40,110 nucleotides of DNA from a bacterium (GTDB taxonomy: Bacteria; Hinthialibacterota; Hinthialibacteria; OLB16): the NCBI GenBank assembly GCA_022072055.1, contig JAJVIK010000008.1, forward strand, positions 1 through 40,110, written 5' to 3'. How positions within the stretch are numbered: position 1 is the first letter of the stretch; each line of letters starts with the position of its first letter. A program made the position numbers and the translations under genes. Below are positions 1 to 10,100 of the stretch, in pieces. The notes under the pieces are model-generated. The model had not been told where the DNA came from and ran no database searches. It saw only the letters and a list, made by a program, of their open reading frames with translations.

Positions 1-1293
1 CGCGCCCGCGCCTTCGGTCCCCACTCCCACGATGTCCACGGGTCGCGGTTTCCCATCCAGATCGGTGGTCGCCGAGGTGATTGTTCCGGAGTCGATGCAA
101 GGCGAGTTTGGCAAGAGTCGGTAATCGCCCACGTCGGGATTGACGAACACCGGGTCCGCGTCAGTGTTGCCGGGGCCGGTGTAGGGGTGAGAAAGGCAAG
201 AGTATTCAATCTGAACGTTATCGGATGGTGTTTCGATGCCATCTCCCGTGAAGATAGAGTTTGACATTTCGACATGTGCGTTCGATGCTCCGATTTCAGT
301 TGGAATGAAGAAGCCAGGGTGTGAGAAAAGGTTTCTGGAAACTGTACTATTCCAAAACTCCGCAGCCCCTCCATCAAGGAGTAACCCCGCACCCCACCCT
401 GCTTGACTTGTCCCCGCATCCACGTCCGTTCGAATCTTGTTGTCAACGATAAGGCAGTTTACAAATCGGATGTCACTTTCACCCGCGGAGAAAACGCCTC
501 CGCCAGAATGGTCCCTGGAAAGGGCGAGCTGATTCCTGTCAATTCGGCATCTTCGAAAGGCTATCGTCGAATCGCTGATCCAAGCGCCGCCTCCCTCCCC
601 ACCCGATCCCCATGGGTTTCCCCCGGTGGCAATGTTCTCCGAGATAGTGCAGTCCTCGATGACCCCTGAAGACTGGCGAATATAGATTCCTCCACCACGT
701 CCGTCTCCATCAAGGGCGATATTGGTCGTAACTCGGCAGTTTCGGACCACCATCGAGCAATTATCGTAAAACAGGCCACCCCCTCTTTCAGCGACACCCC
801 CCTCGATGGTAAATCCATCAAGGATGGTATCATCGGCCCCAATAACCACGTGGAACCTCTCTGCTCCAAGGGCGCCAAGTGCTTGGAGACCAAACCACCA
901 GTGGCTGTATAAAATGGTCCTGATGACGCTTGTTGTTCCTGCCCGGATCACAGTCTCATTAGCCACGGGATCACGCAAGGAAAACTCGCCGGGGCTTTCT
1001 TGACCGGAAAATCCCCCGTATACGGCAACCCCAGTAACTAATGCTATCGATTCGTTATAGACGCCCTGACGCACCCAGATCTGATCTCCTGATGTCGCAT
1101 GAGAAAGACCGAGTGTGACTGTGGTGTAGGCACTGGTCCAATCGGTTCCATTAGAGGAATCCCCGTCAGGCGAGACGAAAATTGTGGCTCCCCAACTTCC
1201 TGCATCAAGGAAGATGGAAACCGCCACGATGACCGTGTATAGGACCGCCATGGGTAAGGTGCCATTCCGATCAGCCGCTCCGGAGGTTCTCAT
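1..1293 (-). CDS. Exported right-handed parallel beta-helix protein, 3' end beyond the left edge
   Basis: The reading frame is open for 431 codons from ATG 1293 to the window edge. The start has a good ribosome site (GGGAGGA, 6 bases upstream) and lies only 14 bases after the stop of the propeller gene, so the two are probably one operon. The N-terminus carries a hydrophobic signal segment (about residues 14-36). A DUF1565-like opening follows (FVSPDGDSSNGTDW, then SGDQIWVRQGVYNES). At least five coils then begin with GGG-type turns (GGGLFYDN, GGGIYIRQ, GGGAWISD, GGGVFSAG, GAGLLLDG) and alternate with C-x-I/V-x-x-N strands, as in pectate-lyase-like folds. The visible end reads SPCIDSGT, then DLDGKPRPVDIVG, which matches the choice-of-anchor Q motif that usually precedes an IGAYE sequence and a sorting tail. 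A surface-exposed or secreted role is likely. Substrate and partner are unknown. Confidence 0.85.
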   Translation of the reverse strand, partial: MRTSGAADRNGTLPMAVLYTVIVAVSIFLDAGSWGATIFVSPDGDSSNGTDWTSAYTTVTLGLSHATSGDQIWVRQGVYNESIALVTGVAVYGGFSGQESPGEFSLRDPVANETVIRAGTTSVIRTILYSHWWFGLQALGALGAERFHVVIGADDTILDGFTIEGGVAERGGGLFYDNCSMVVRNCRVTTNIALDGDGRGGGIYIRQSSGVIEDCTISENIATGGNPWGSGGEGGGAWISDSTIAFRRCRIDRNQLALSRDHSGGGVFSAGESDIRFVNCLIVDNKIRTDVDAGTSQAGWGAGLLLDGGAAEFWNSTVSRNLFSHPGFFIPTEIGASNAHVEMSNSIFTGDGIETPSDNVQIEYSCLSHPYTGPGNTDADPVFVNPDVGDYRLLPNSPCIDSGTITSATTDLDGKPRPVDIVGVGTEGAGA

Positions 1294-1307
1294 GGCGCGT
1301 CCTCCCT

Positions 1308-3270
1308 TTAATCCTCTCTCCTGAATGAAAGCCGGTTGATTCCCCCGACGGAACCAGCGAAGGAGTACCAGAGGTAATAAAGGTTCCCATCCGGTCCCTG
1401 CTGGAGTTCATAATTCATGCCGGGTTGTTCGGAATCCCACCAGATTCTTTGGGAATCGTTCAGGAGGAGGGGGGCACTTGAAAATTGGTCATCCGGGACT
1501 CGTCCAATTGTGCCATGGACAAAATCAAGGAATACGAGATCGTCTTCATAGTCTGACGGAAAGAAGCCACCCGTAATGAATGCGGGCCCCCCAACACTAC
1601 CCGAACCCGATGGACGCAGATAATACACGGTGGGAGGAGTCAGATTCGCGAAAGGGACATAGGGGAAACTCGGACGTTCGAAGAGATCCCCTCCGTAATT
1701 CTCGGGGTCGCAACCTGAATTGCATCCCGTATACATCTGGTAACCCGGTGTCGGCCAAGGAGTCGGTTGAGCGGAATTGCCCTCAACTCGAGGGAATCCG
1801 AAGTTCTCATAGTCACTAATATCGGGCCCCCCGGAAAAAGACAGGTCAACGCGATCAATCTCTTCAAAACCGCGTTCCTCCACGCCCCCGACGTTCGCAA
1901 TCCACGCTTCGATGATGGCACCCGTGTTTGGATCGGGGCGTAGGGCGAAGGTATATGGGTTTCGAAAACCTGAGGCGACGATTTCCGCTTTCGGAAGGCG
2001 CTGGCTGTATGAAGCGGGTGTGGGTGTGCCGGCGGGAACGGCTGTTGGTGTGGCGGTCAACCAACCCGTGAAGGGATTATCGGATGGAATCTCCAGATTT
2101 CCGTTGGAAGCAATCTTGTAGCGTAGAAGCTTGCCGGGATAGACACGGACATCCTGGGGGCGTCCGCTCATATATCCAGCGTTTCTTTCATGGTCAATAC
2201 AGCCTGTTGATAGAAGGAGGTAGTCGTCAGAACCATCCGAGTAGGATCTCAGGCACCCTCCAGTGTGGTCAACCTCTTCGAAAACGGGTGTAAAGACTGG
2301 GGTTGGGGTTGTGTTACCCGCATAAACATCAGGTCCCCCACTTACCGGTGCGGGAGTGGCAATTGGTGTCAGTTCCGCGTTGACCTCAAACCTGTAGATC
2401 TTGTTGACCCAAGTCTCCACGTTGGGTCGATACGGGTCATTGGGGAAAAGTGTGGGTGTGTTGCTCGTGCCGAACACATAGACAAAGCGCTTCGGAGAAA
2501 CCGCATCATCGAAGTCGGGATGACAAGCGATTCCCAGGAGTCCGTGTTGACCGGCCGGAACTGATATTAGCTGCGTGAGGTCCGCAATGGGATCCTTCTT
2601 CAGGGTACCATCATCTTCGATAACTCTCACCTTTCGATTGGTGCGCTCGGTCACCAACATGGCATTCCCCATGCCCGGGATGAATGTGAAATGGTTCGGA
2701 TGGTAGAGCGGTGTCGCCATCGCCTCCGGGGAGTCCCACCGCTCCTGGATAAACCCCACCGGACGATTCTCCTCCTTGGTGCAAGCGATCAGGAGGGAAC
2801 CATCGTTGAGCCCGCCACCGGTGGTTTTGAGCTCCATCAGGGAACTGGAGTCCTTGGTGACCTTAAGTCGGTTTGTAACCCCGGAATAGGTTCCGAAATT
2901 GGCGGATTCCACGAGGGAACCGGCCAGGACCAAGTCGAATCGATCGGTGGTGTTGTTCTGGTAAACAGCGGCTAATTGAGTGCCACCGGTGTCCTTCGCC
3001 TGCCACACCACGCTGCCCGACACTGCGTAGGTTGAGAGATGGTTGGCCACGGTCTTGTTCTCATGGACCTCGCCTTCGACAATCAGGTGGCCGTTCTCGT
3101 CCAGGGCGATAATGTACTCATCAAGTGCGCCGGGCTTCCGAAGGAACCAAGCGTAGTCGAGCGTCTCGGTGCAGACCCCAAACGCACCCCCCCCCCATGC
3201 ACACAAGTAGGCATACCAACGCGGGGTTCCTTCCGAGAGACTGCTTGGTTCTGGAACCATTTCGCTTCAC
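1308..3270 (-). CDS. Exported glucose/sorbosone dehydrogenase-like beta-propeller protein, frameshifted at its signal peptide by a G10 tract
   Basis: The intact frame runs from 3260 to 1308 (650 codons). It carries soluble PQQ sugar dehydrogenase (GSDH) motifs: GQHGLLGIACHPDFD, an EVDHTGG segment holding the family's catalytic-type His, and GFRNPYTFALRPD. Three loops contain Thr/Pro-rich insertions (TPTPVFTP, TATPTAVPAGTPTP, QPTPWPTP), so the protein is longer than typical family members. The ATG at 3260 has no signal peptide and no ribosome site. Ten bases upstream, GTG 3270 sits 8 bases behind AGGAGG and encodes a basic N-terminus followed by a hydrophobic stretch (ALVCLLVCMGGG), a convincing signal peptide. 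That frame joins the propeller only if the G10 run at 3187-3196 is one base shorter or two longer. The gene is therefore either phase-variable or carries a real or sequencing indel. Cofactor and substrate are not deducible. Confidence 0.8.
3187..3196 (-). repeat. G10 homopolymer near the 5' end of the propeller gene
   Basis: Ten C on the plus strand (G10 in the coding sense) lie about 75 bases after the GTG start. The tract decides whether the signal peptide and the GSDH domain are in one frame. Nine G would join them; ten, as sequenced, do not. It is the longest single-base run noticed in the window. Confidence 0.9.
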
Positions 3271-3326
3271 CCGCCTAACCTCCTGATACACCGTCCTGGA
3301 ATGCAGTGCGAGATAGCCAATGGAAA

Positions 3327-3356
3327 AGAATAGCTGACTGAGCGAAAGAGTGTCAA
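3327..3356 (-). promoter_or_regulatory. Sigma-70-type promoter for the propeller/beta-helix operon
   Basis: On the minus strand a perfect -35 TTGACA (3356-3351) is followed after 18 bases by TATTCT (3332-3327). It points at the GTG start at 3270, leaving a leader of about 50 bases that ends in AGGAGG. It supports 3270 rather than 3260 as the true start region. Confidence 0.65.
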
Positions 3357-3419
3357 GCTCTTTTTTTCAGCGGGGAGCGCTGGGTATGAAGTCAGCAGTC
3401 ATCGGGTTTCTTTGATTGC

Positions 3420-5483
3420 TTACCTGACTCGCCGAATCCTCACCTCCGCGATCATCAGATTCCTGTCCTCCAGGATTCGCCCCTCCGTGTCCACCACGGT
3501 GTCGTCGTTCACAAACTCGATCCCGAGCATGTGAATCCGCGGCGCAAGATCCAGGTCGAGATCGTAAGCGCGCCAGGAACCCGGGGTTATGTCTAAATTC
3601 GAGGCGGAGTTCCGGTCGAGGGTCACGCGCGCTTGCGGGCCGGAGCCGCGCGCGGGCGTCCCATCCGCAAGCAGTGAAAAGCGATAGACTCCGGGCGCTG
3701 GGACCTGAATCCGGAAGCGGACACCCCCTGACTTCTGGAACTTAAGCGCCGCGCGCCCCAGGTGCTCCCGCTCCACCACCCCCGGGTCGCGCGCCCGGAT
3801 TCGGACCGCCTCAAGCCTCAGGTCCCGATCCAGGGTAGCCAGGTTGAGGCCCTCGAAAGTCAGCGAAGTGGGATTTCCGGCGTTGTCCAAGACACGGACC
3901 TCGATATCCCCAGCGGCTAACATTGGGGGCGGGAGGGTGAGTTCATGGCGGCCATCCCAGCTCTCGATCCGCTCCTCCTGAAGGCGCTTCCCCTCCATCC
4001 AGGTCTCCACCCGCGCGCCGACCTCGGTCCGGAGCTTCAACGTTCGCCCGCGCTCGGCCCCCTCGTTGAGCGCCGCCTCCACCGCCGGGGGACTCGAGTC
4101 GAACAGGTCGATCACCCAGCGCGAGTTCCAGGCCAGCGCAAGGACCACAACCGCCCCGGCAAGGTTCCTGAGGGCGTCCGGCCACCCGCATCGGTTGCGG
4201 AGGACCTTTGCGAAGGGATCCCACCAGGCCATGAACCCCCACGCGGCGAGCAGCGCGAGGAAAGGGAGCAGGCTGACCCGCCCACGGCTAAACGAGGCCA
4301 CCAGGATCATCACCGCGAGATAAGTCCCGATCCACAGCCAGATCAGCCCCCATCCGGGGGTCTTGGGGCGATGCAGCCAGCCATAGATTCCGGCGAGCAG
4401 CAAGAAGCCATAGCCCACCAGCGGCATGTGTGTGAGCGGCGGGAGATAAACCACGAGGTCTTCCCCCAAGGTCCAACGGCTCTCCTGCCAGTACTTGTAG
4501 GTCCCGAAGAGGAGCACCTTGGCCTTATAGACCAGCCCGCGCAGGAACGCGGTGGGATTCTCGCGGAGGTAATCCAGGGTGAGCTCCAGGAGGATTCGGT
4601 TCTGCTCCGCGCGGGATTTCCCGATAAGTTCCGGAAGCGTGGTCCTGGGGTCCTCGTGGAAATAGTCCCACTCCCCGGTCTTGGGGTTGTTGCCGACATA
4701 CAGCAAGCCGGGACCGTCGAGTCCCAAGGGGGCGAAGGTTCCCTCTTGGGCGCGGACCCGCAGGCCATTCGCCACCAGGAAGGGAACAACGAACGCAAAG
4801 ACAAGGGCCAACCGGGGAAGCTCCCGTTTCCACTCCGCGCGATGGCGCCGGAGGTCCCAGAGGGCATGGGCGAGGAGCAGGAGGATTCCCTCCGGGCGAA
4901 CCAGACAGATCCCGACCCCCACGGCGCCGAGCGCCGCGCTTCGAGTCCAGGTCAGCGGGCCGGAAGGTGCCAGCGTGAGCGTGGCAAAGGAGAGCCAGAG
5001 GAACGGGAAGAGGGTTTCCCGCATGATCCGCCCGGTGTAGACCACGGCCTCCAGCTGGAGGGCATACAACAGCCCCGCGAGCAGCCCCAGCGCGAGGGAA
5101 TGAAGCCGCCATCCCAATATAAGGATCAGCACGCAGGACCCCGCGCCGAGAAAGGCCTGCGCGACACGCACCCAGCGGTAGCCCTCGGAGGGGTCGAACC
5201 CATAGAACAGCGAGCAGAACAGGGCATATCCGGGCGGGCGCCAGGTGGAGAGCGCGAAACCCGGTTCGGAAACCCAGCGTCGTGCCTGGGTGTGGTATTC
5301 GAGGTCATCCTCAATCGGGAAGCGCGGGGGGAGGCTCGCGGACTCCAGGTCGCCAAGGGGCAGGACATGAACAAGGCGGATGGCGAGAGCCACGGCGAAC
5401 AGCGCGAGACCCGCCGCAGGCCCCACCGACAGGCGCGGTTTTGAACCATCTTCGCTGGGGGGATTCTCCGTTCCGGTTTCCAT
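3420..5483 (-). CDS. GT39-type (ArnT/PMT-like) membrane glycosyltransferase with C-terminal carbohydrate-binding-like domain
   Basis: The protein has 687 residues from ATG 5483 (METGTENPP); the frame stays open upstream, but that part overlaps aroG and is spurious. A first membrane helix (about 22-40) is followed by a large periplasmic loop with an acidic motif (EDDLEYHTQA). That motif resembles the catalytic DE segment of polyprenyl-phosphate-dependent GT39 enzymes, and WRPPGYALF and about ten further helices follow. Such enzymes move a sugar from a lipid carrier to protein, lipid A or glycan on the periplasmic side. The last 170 or so residues are soluble and beta-rich. They end in GIEFVNDD, then EDRNLMIAEVRI, resembling calcium-dependent xylan-binding modules (CBM36/60 type). 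The join of transferase and binding module is unusual. It stands alone and is divergent from aroG with 98 bases between. Confidence 0.75.
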   Translation of the reverse strand: METGTENPPSEDGSKPRLSVGPAAGLALFAVALAIRLVHVLPLGDLESASLPPRFPIEDDLEYHTQARRWVSEPGFALSTWRPPGYALFCSLFYGFDPSEGYRWVRVAQAFLGAGSCVLILILGWRLHSLALGLLAGLLYALQLEAVVYTGRIMRETLFPFLWLSFATLTLAPSGPLTWTRSAALGAVGVGICLVRPEGILLLLAHALWDLRRHRAEWKRELPRLALVFAFVVPFLVANGLRVRAQEGTFAPLGLDGPGLLYVGNNPKTGEWDYFHEDPRTTLPELIGKSRAEQNRILLELTLDYLRENPTAFLRGLVYKAKVLLFGTYKYWQESRWTLGEDLVVYLPPLTHMPLVGYGFLLLAGIYGWLHRPKTPGWGLIWLWIGTYLAVMILVASFSRGRVSLLPFLALLAAWGFMAWWDPFAKVLRNRCGWPDALRNLAGAVVVLALAWNSRWVIDLFDSSPPAVEAALNEGAERGRTLKLRTEVGARVETWMEGKRLQEERIESWDGRHELTLPPPMLAAGDIEVRVLDNAGNPTSLTFEGLNLATLDRDLRLEAVRIRARDPGVVEREHLGRAALKFQKSGGVRFRIQVPAPGVYRFSLLADGTPARGSGPQARVTLDRNSASNLDITPGSWRAYDLDLDLAPRIHMLGIEFVNDDTVVDTEGRILEDRNLMIAEVRIRRVR

Positions 5484-5581
5484 GGCTCTTCTATAAGAGC
5501 ACGCGCGGCATAGGGAAAAAACCCATCCGTGGGAAAAGCGGATCAAACCCGGTATAGTATGGATGAAAGCGCCGCTGCCCC

Positions 5582-6625
5582 ATGAAACAGACCCAGAACC
5601 TGCATGTTCGAGAGACAGTTCCGCTGATCTCTCCGAAAGACCTTTGCTCCCAGTTGCCGATGACCGAGCGAGCCAACGCCACGGTGGTGCGCGCGCGCGA
5701 GGCGATTCGTGAAATCCTCCTGGGCGAGGACCCGCGTCTTTTGGTGGTGGTGGGGCCCTGCTCGATCCATGATGAGGCGGCGGCGATGGAATACGCCCGC
5801 CGTTTGGTTGAGCTCGCGCGGGAGGTGGAGGACCGCATGCTGGTGGTGATGCGGGTTTATTTCGAGAAGCCGCGCACGACCATCGGCTGGAAAGGGCTGA
5901 TCTACGATCCCCATCTGGATGGGACTTTCGACATCGCCGGGGGGCTGCGCAAGGCGCGCGAGATTCTGCTCGCGGTGGGGGAGATGGGGCTGCCCGCCGC
6001 GACCGAGATGCTCGACCCGATCTCGCCGCAATACACGGCCGACCTGGTGAGCTGGGCCTCGCTGGGGGCGCGCACCACGGAATCCCAAACACACCGTCAA
6101 ATGGCCAGCGGCCTCTCCATGCCGGTGGGTTACAAGAACGGAACCGATGGGAACCTGGAGATCGCGCTTCAGGCGATGGAGGCGGCGCGCTCGCCGCATG
6201 CATTCCTGGGGATTAACGCCGAGGGGAGCACTTGCATTGTGCACACCACGGGCAACCCTTGGGGGCACCTGATCCTACGCGGGGGGAGGTCCGGGCCGAA
6301 CTATGATTCGGCCAGCATCGCGGACGCCTCGCGGCGGCTTTCCGAGGCCGGGCTGAATCCTCGGGTGATGGTGGATTGCAGCCACGCCAACTCGATGAAG
6401 AACCCCAAGCGCCAGGCCGAGGTCTGGCGGAATGTCACCGGGCAGTGGTTGGAGGATTCCATGAGAATCCTGGGCCTGATGGTGGAAAGCAATCTCTTCG
6501 AGGGAAGCCAGAAGCTCGAAGGGGACCCGGCCCAGCTCCGCTATGGAGTCTCGATCACGGACGCCTGCCTGGGGTGGGAAGAGACCGAGGCGCTTCTGCG
6601 CGCCACCCACGAGCGGGCGACATAG
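5582..6625 (+). CDS. aroG: 3-deoxy-7-phosphoheptulonate (DAHP) synthase, class I AroF/G/H type
   Basis: This cytoplasmic enzyme condenses phosphoenolpyruvate and erythrose 4-phosphate, the first step of the shikimate pathway. The 347 residues match the usual length. Diagnostic motifs are GPCSIHD (about 58-64), VYFEKPRTTIGWKGL with the following DPHLDGTFDI, VGYKNGTDGN, and VDCSHANSMK, which supplies a metal-binding and active-site segment. The N-terminal extension of about 45 residues is the part that carries feedback regulation in the AroFGH family. Which amino acid inhibits this copy cannot be told. A -10 hexamer TATAGT lies at 5553-5558 but the -35 is weak. No other shikimate gene is adjacent. 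Confidence 0.95.
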   Translation: MKQTQNLHVRETVPLISPKDLCSQLPMTERANATVVRAREAIREILLGEDPRLLVVVGPCSIHDEAAAMEYARRLVELAREVEDRMLVVMRVYFEKPRTTIGWKGLIYDPHLDGTFDIAGGLRKAREILLAVGEMGLPAATEMLDPISPQYTADLVSWASLGARTTESQTHRQMASGLSMPVGYKNGTDGNLEIALQAMEAARSPHAFLGINAEGSTCIVHTTGNPWGHLILRGGRSGPNYDSASIADASRRLSEAGLNPRVMVDCSHANSMKNPKRQAEVWRNVTGQWLEDSMRILGLMVESNLFEGSQKLEGDPAQLRYGVSITDACLGWEETEALLRATHERAT

Positions 6626-6705
6626 CGAAAGTCAAACGATGGGTGAGAAGGGGTAAGGTTGGCTTGTCTCACCCAGAGGGGAATGCTCTGGTTTAGGGGT
6701 AAAGG

Positions 6706-6811
6706 ATGCCGGTTATCGCCAGATTTGAAGGAATGGGCCACCATGCACCAGGAGGAGCTTTTGGAGATGTGGAAAACTCAAAACTACCGAATGCTTCCAG
6801 CACTTCCATGA
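6706..6811 (+). pseudogene. DUF4160 gene remnant with internal deletion
   Basis: The first ten codons from ATG 6706 (MPVIARFEGM) match the usual N-terminus of DUF4160 proteins. Immediately after, in another frame starting at 6734, comes WATMHQEELLEMW and a short tail ending at TGA 6809-6811, which matches the family C-terminus. The central part, about 45 residues including the usual NPPHFH region, is missing. The join also shifts frame, so no full protein can be made. The stop overlaps the start of the DUF2442 gene (ATGA), as in intact DUF4160/DUF2442 pairs. This small two-gene module is often regarded as toxin-antitoxin-like, but the activity of either partner is not well defined. Confidence 0.75.
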
Positions 6812-7140
6812 GAACCGTGATATCCTATCCACGAGTCCAGGGTGTTACCCCTCTCGCCGAAAAGCGACTTCTGGTTGTTTTTTCGAGTGGCGAGCGCAAG
6901 GTGTACGACTGCAATCCACTCTTGGACGAAGAGGTCTTCCGCCCCCTCGCGGATGAGAGCTTGTTTCAATCGGTCCGGTCCGACCCGCACGGCTACGGTG
7001 TAGTTTGGAGCGATGCGATTGACCTGAGCGAGTCAGAGCTTTGGATCCACGGAACGCCGTTTGTGGCCGAGAAGGAGCTTGAGCCTCCAAACGGCCCGGT
7101 GTCCGGTCACGGAACAGCTTCGTCCGCCCGCGGCCGGTAA
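6808..7140 (+). CDS. DUF2442 domain protein, partner of the broken DUF4160 gene
   Basis: The 110 residues start at ATG 6808, which overlaps the stop of the DUF4160 remnant by the classic ATGA. The pattern ISYPRVQGVTPL, LLVVFSSGERKVYDCNPLL, FRPLADESLF, YGVVWSDAIDLSESELW and HGTP is typical DUF2442. The family's core fold is about 80 residues, and the last 25 here are a Pro/Gly/Ser-rich tail. A frame upstream adds 34 residues but belongs to the remnant. DUF2442 proteins usually travel with DUF4160 in small addiction-like modules. Here the partner has lost its middle, so this gene is an orphan. Confidence 0.8.
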   Translation: MRTVISYPRVQGVTPLAEKRLLVVFSSGERKVYDCNPLLDEEVFRPLADESLFQSVRSDPHGYGVVWSDAIDLSESELWIHGTPFVAEKELEPPNGPVSGHGTASSARGR

Positions 7141-7149
7141 TCCCCTTTC

Positions 7150-10100
7150 TCACTTCGCGCTCAGACCTTCCACCTCCAGGCTCTCGGCCTCAAGCATGTG
7201 TTCGTCATCCAGCCCCTCGGTCCGCCGCTTGGCGAGACGCAGGATCGCCTTGCGGCCATACAAGCACGCGGCGGCGGGAGTGATGGTGAAATCGAGGATC
7301 GTGCTGGTGGTCAGCCCGCCGGAGATCACGATCGCCACCGGGTAGAGGATCTCCTTGCCGGGTTGCCCCTCGGCGAGCACCAGCGGAACCATCCCCAGAT
7401 TGGTGGTGAGAGCGGTCATGAGCACCGGGACCAGACGCTCCTTGCAGCCGCGCAGGATCATCGCCGGGGTGAACTCCTCGCCCTCATCCCGGATCAAGGT
7501 CACCCAGTGGGTGATCAGCAGGATGCCGTTGCGCGAGGCGATCCCGCACAGCGCCACGAACCCGACCAAGGCCCCCATGTTCAAGGTGGTGCCGGTCACC
7601 AGAAGCGCAATCACCGCCCCGATCACCGCTTGCGGGACATTCATCAACACAATCGCCGCGAGCGCGAACGAGCGGAACTCCGCCGCGAGCAACACCCCCA
7701 TCAGGAGCAGCGCGAAAAGGAACAGCCAGGTCATGGTCCGTCCCGATTCGAGAAGCTGTTCGTATTGTCCTCCCATCACCCAGGCGTAGCCCTCGGGAAA
7801 CTCAACCTGCTCTTCGATCCGAGCCTGGATTTCGTTCACCGCGCTCCCCAGGTCTCGTCCGGCCACATTGCACAAGACAAAGAGCCGCCTGCGCGAGTTT
7901 TCGTGGCTGATCGAGGTGGGTCCCGGGTAGACCGCGATTTCCGCGACCGATTTGAGGGGAATGAGGCCGCCGGAAGGGATCGGAAGGAGCAGGTTGCCTA
8001 TGGTCTCCGGGTTGTCGCGCAGCTTGTCTTCGCCGCGGATGACCAGATCGAAGCTCCGCTCTCCCTCCAGAACCTGGGAGAGAACCTTGCCCTGCAGCGC
8101 GGTTTCCAGGAGCTCCAGGACCTCGCCCTTGCGCAGGCCATGCCTTGAAAGCTCAAAATCGTTCGGCGTGATGCGCAGCTGTGGGATCATCACTTGCGGT
8201 TCGACATAATCATCCACCACGCCCGCGACCTCGCGCATGGCGGAGTGAACCTCGCTCCCAAGGCGTTCGAGGGTCTTCAGGTCCGGCCCGAAGATTTTCA
8301 CGATCACCTGGGAGCGCGCCCCCCCGATGAGGTGACTGATGAGGTGCTGAATCGGCTGCCCGACCTCGGTGATGACCCCGGGAACCTTCGCCAACGCCTC
8401 GCGGAGATCCTCCTGGATTACCCGCAGAGGACGCGGCTCCCGGCCCTCGGGGGTGAGGAGCTCCGCCTCCACATCCGAAACCCCCACGCTGTGGGCATGC
8501 TCATCCCCTTCGGAGCGACCGGAGCGTCTCCCGGTCTTGGAGATGGCCACCTCGGGAACCTGGCGCATGGCGACGGAAACCGCCCGAGAGAGGCGGTTGG
8601 CCTCATCCAGCGCGGTGCCGGGAGGTGTGATCGCCACCACCAGGACCGAGCCTTCGTTGAAATCGGGGAGTAGGTCCATCCCGAGTCGGGTGACTTTCCA
8701 AACCGACCACCCCGCGATGATCCCGCCAAGCGCCAGCACCACCAACGGCAGCCGAACCGAGGTGAGAACCACCGGCTCCACCGCGCGCTTGAGGGTCCGA
8801 ACCACGATGCCATCCTTTCCGGAATCGGGGAGCCTTCCCTTGAGCAGGAAGGAGCACAGCACCGGTGTAAGGGTCAGGGAGACCAGCATCGAAACGAAAA
8901 TGGACACGAGGTACGCCACCCCGATCGGTCCGAAAATGCGCCCGACAATTCCAGGCAGGGCGAAGAGCGGAATGACCACCAGGAGGACAATCACGGTCCC
9001 CAGGGCGATCCCCGCGAAAACCTCGTTGGTGGCGTGCGCGATGAGCGGGAGGAAATGCGCGCGCTCCTCGGGAGGTCTCGCGCGGTTTTCCCGCAATCGT
9101 CGATAGATGTTCTCCGCGCCGACAATCGCGCTATCCACCAGTTCCCCGACCGCCACCGAGATGCCTCCGAGGGTCATTGTGTTGATGGTCATTCCAAACC
9201 ACTGAAAGACCATGAAGGTGGACAGGACCGAGAGCGGAATGGCGGTGAGGATGATCAGGGACATCCGGAGGTTCATCAGGAAGAGCAACAGGATGACAAT
9301 CACCAGGATCGAGCCATCTCGCACCGCCTCGATCACGTTGTCGATGGCGGTGTGGATGAAGCGGGCCTGCTTGTAGACGTCATCATGGAGGGTCACCCCT
9401 TTCGGAAGCGAAGCCTTGATGCCCCGGATGGCTTGATCAAGCCTATCGGTGAGGGCCAGCGTGTTGGCTTCGGGCTGTTTCAGCACGGTGAGAACCACGG
9501 CGTCTTGGTCGTCCAGGCCCGCGGTCCCGCGAGGGATCTTCCGGCCTTCGCGCACCTCGGCGACATCATGCAGGTGAACCGAGCCGTGCGGGCCGGATTT
9601 CACGGTCAGCAGGCCGAGGTCGACGATGTTCGCGGGGCGCCCGATGTTGCGAATCAGGAGCTCGGTTCCCTCGCGCTGGATGAAGCCTCCCGGCGTGTTG
9701 GCGTTGGCCCCGCGCAAGAGGGTTTCTATTTCGGACAGGGTGACTCCATGGCGGGCCATCAGGGCGGGCTTGGCGAGAACCTGATATTCCTTGGCTTCGC
9801 CGCCGATGGTGAAGACTTGAGCGACCCCTTCCACGACCATGAGACGCGGGCGGATGTCCCAATCGGCCAGGGTCCGTAGATCAGCCGCGGACACGCTTCC
9901 GTCCGAGGTGAGCGCCATGCGCAGGACCTCGCCGGTCACGGAGGCGGCGGGAGCCATCACCGGGGTCACCCCCTCCGGGAGCTTCTCCTGGGCGAGTTGC
10001 AGGCGCTCCTGAACGATCTGGCGGCACAGATAGAGGTCGCGCCCCCAATCAAACTCCACGTTGATCATGGCGAAACCGGCCGAGGAGGTGGAGCGCACGC

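Noticed and set aside
3345-3367. AAAGAG/CTCTTT hairpin followed by T on the plus strand
   Set aside because: It has the shape of a weak terminator, but no plus-strand gene ends there and it overlaps the minus-strand promoter.
3945-5444. 499-codon open frame opposite the GT39 gene
   Set aside because: It is a codon-bias shadow of a well-supported membrane enzyme, with no recognisable domain.
5485-5500. GCTCTT/AAGAGC hairpin
   Set aside because: It is a six-pair stem without a T-run next to the GT39 start, too short to call a regulatory element.
5484-6203. 240-codon upstream extension of the GT39 gene
   Set aside because: It lies wholly over the 5' part of aroG on the opposite strand, is Pro/Arg/Ser-rich low-quality sequence, and the true protein starts at ATG 5483.
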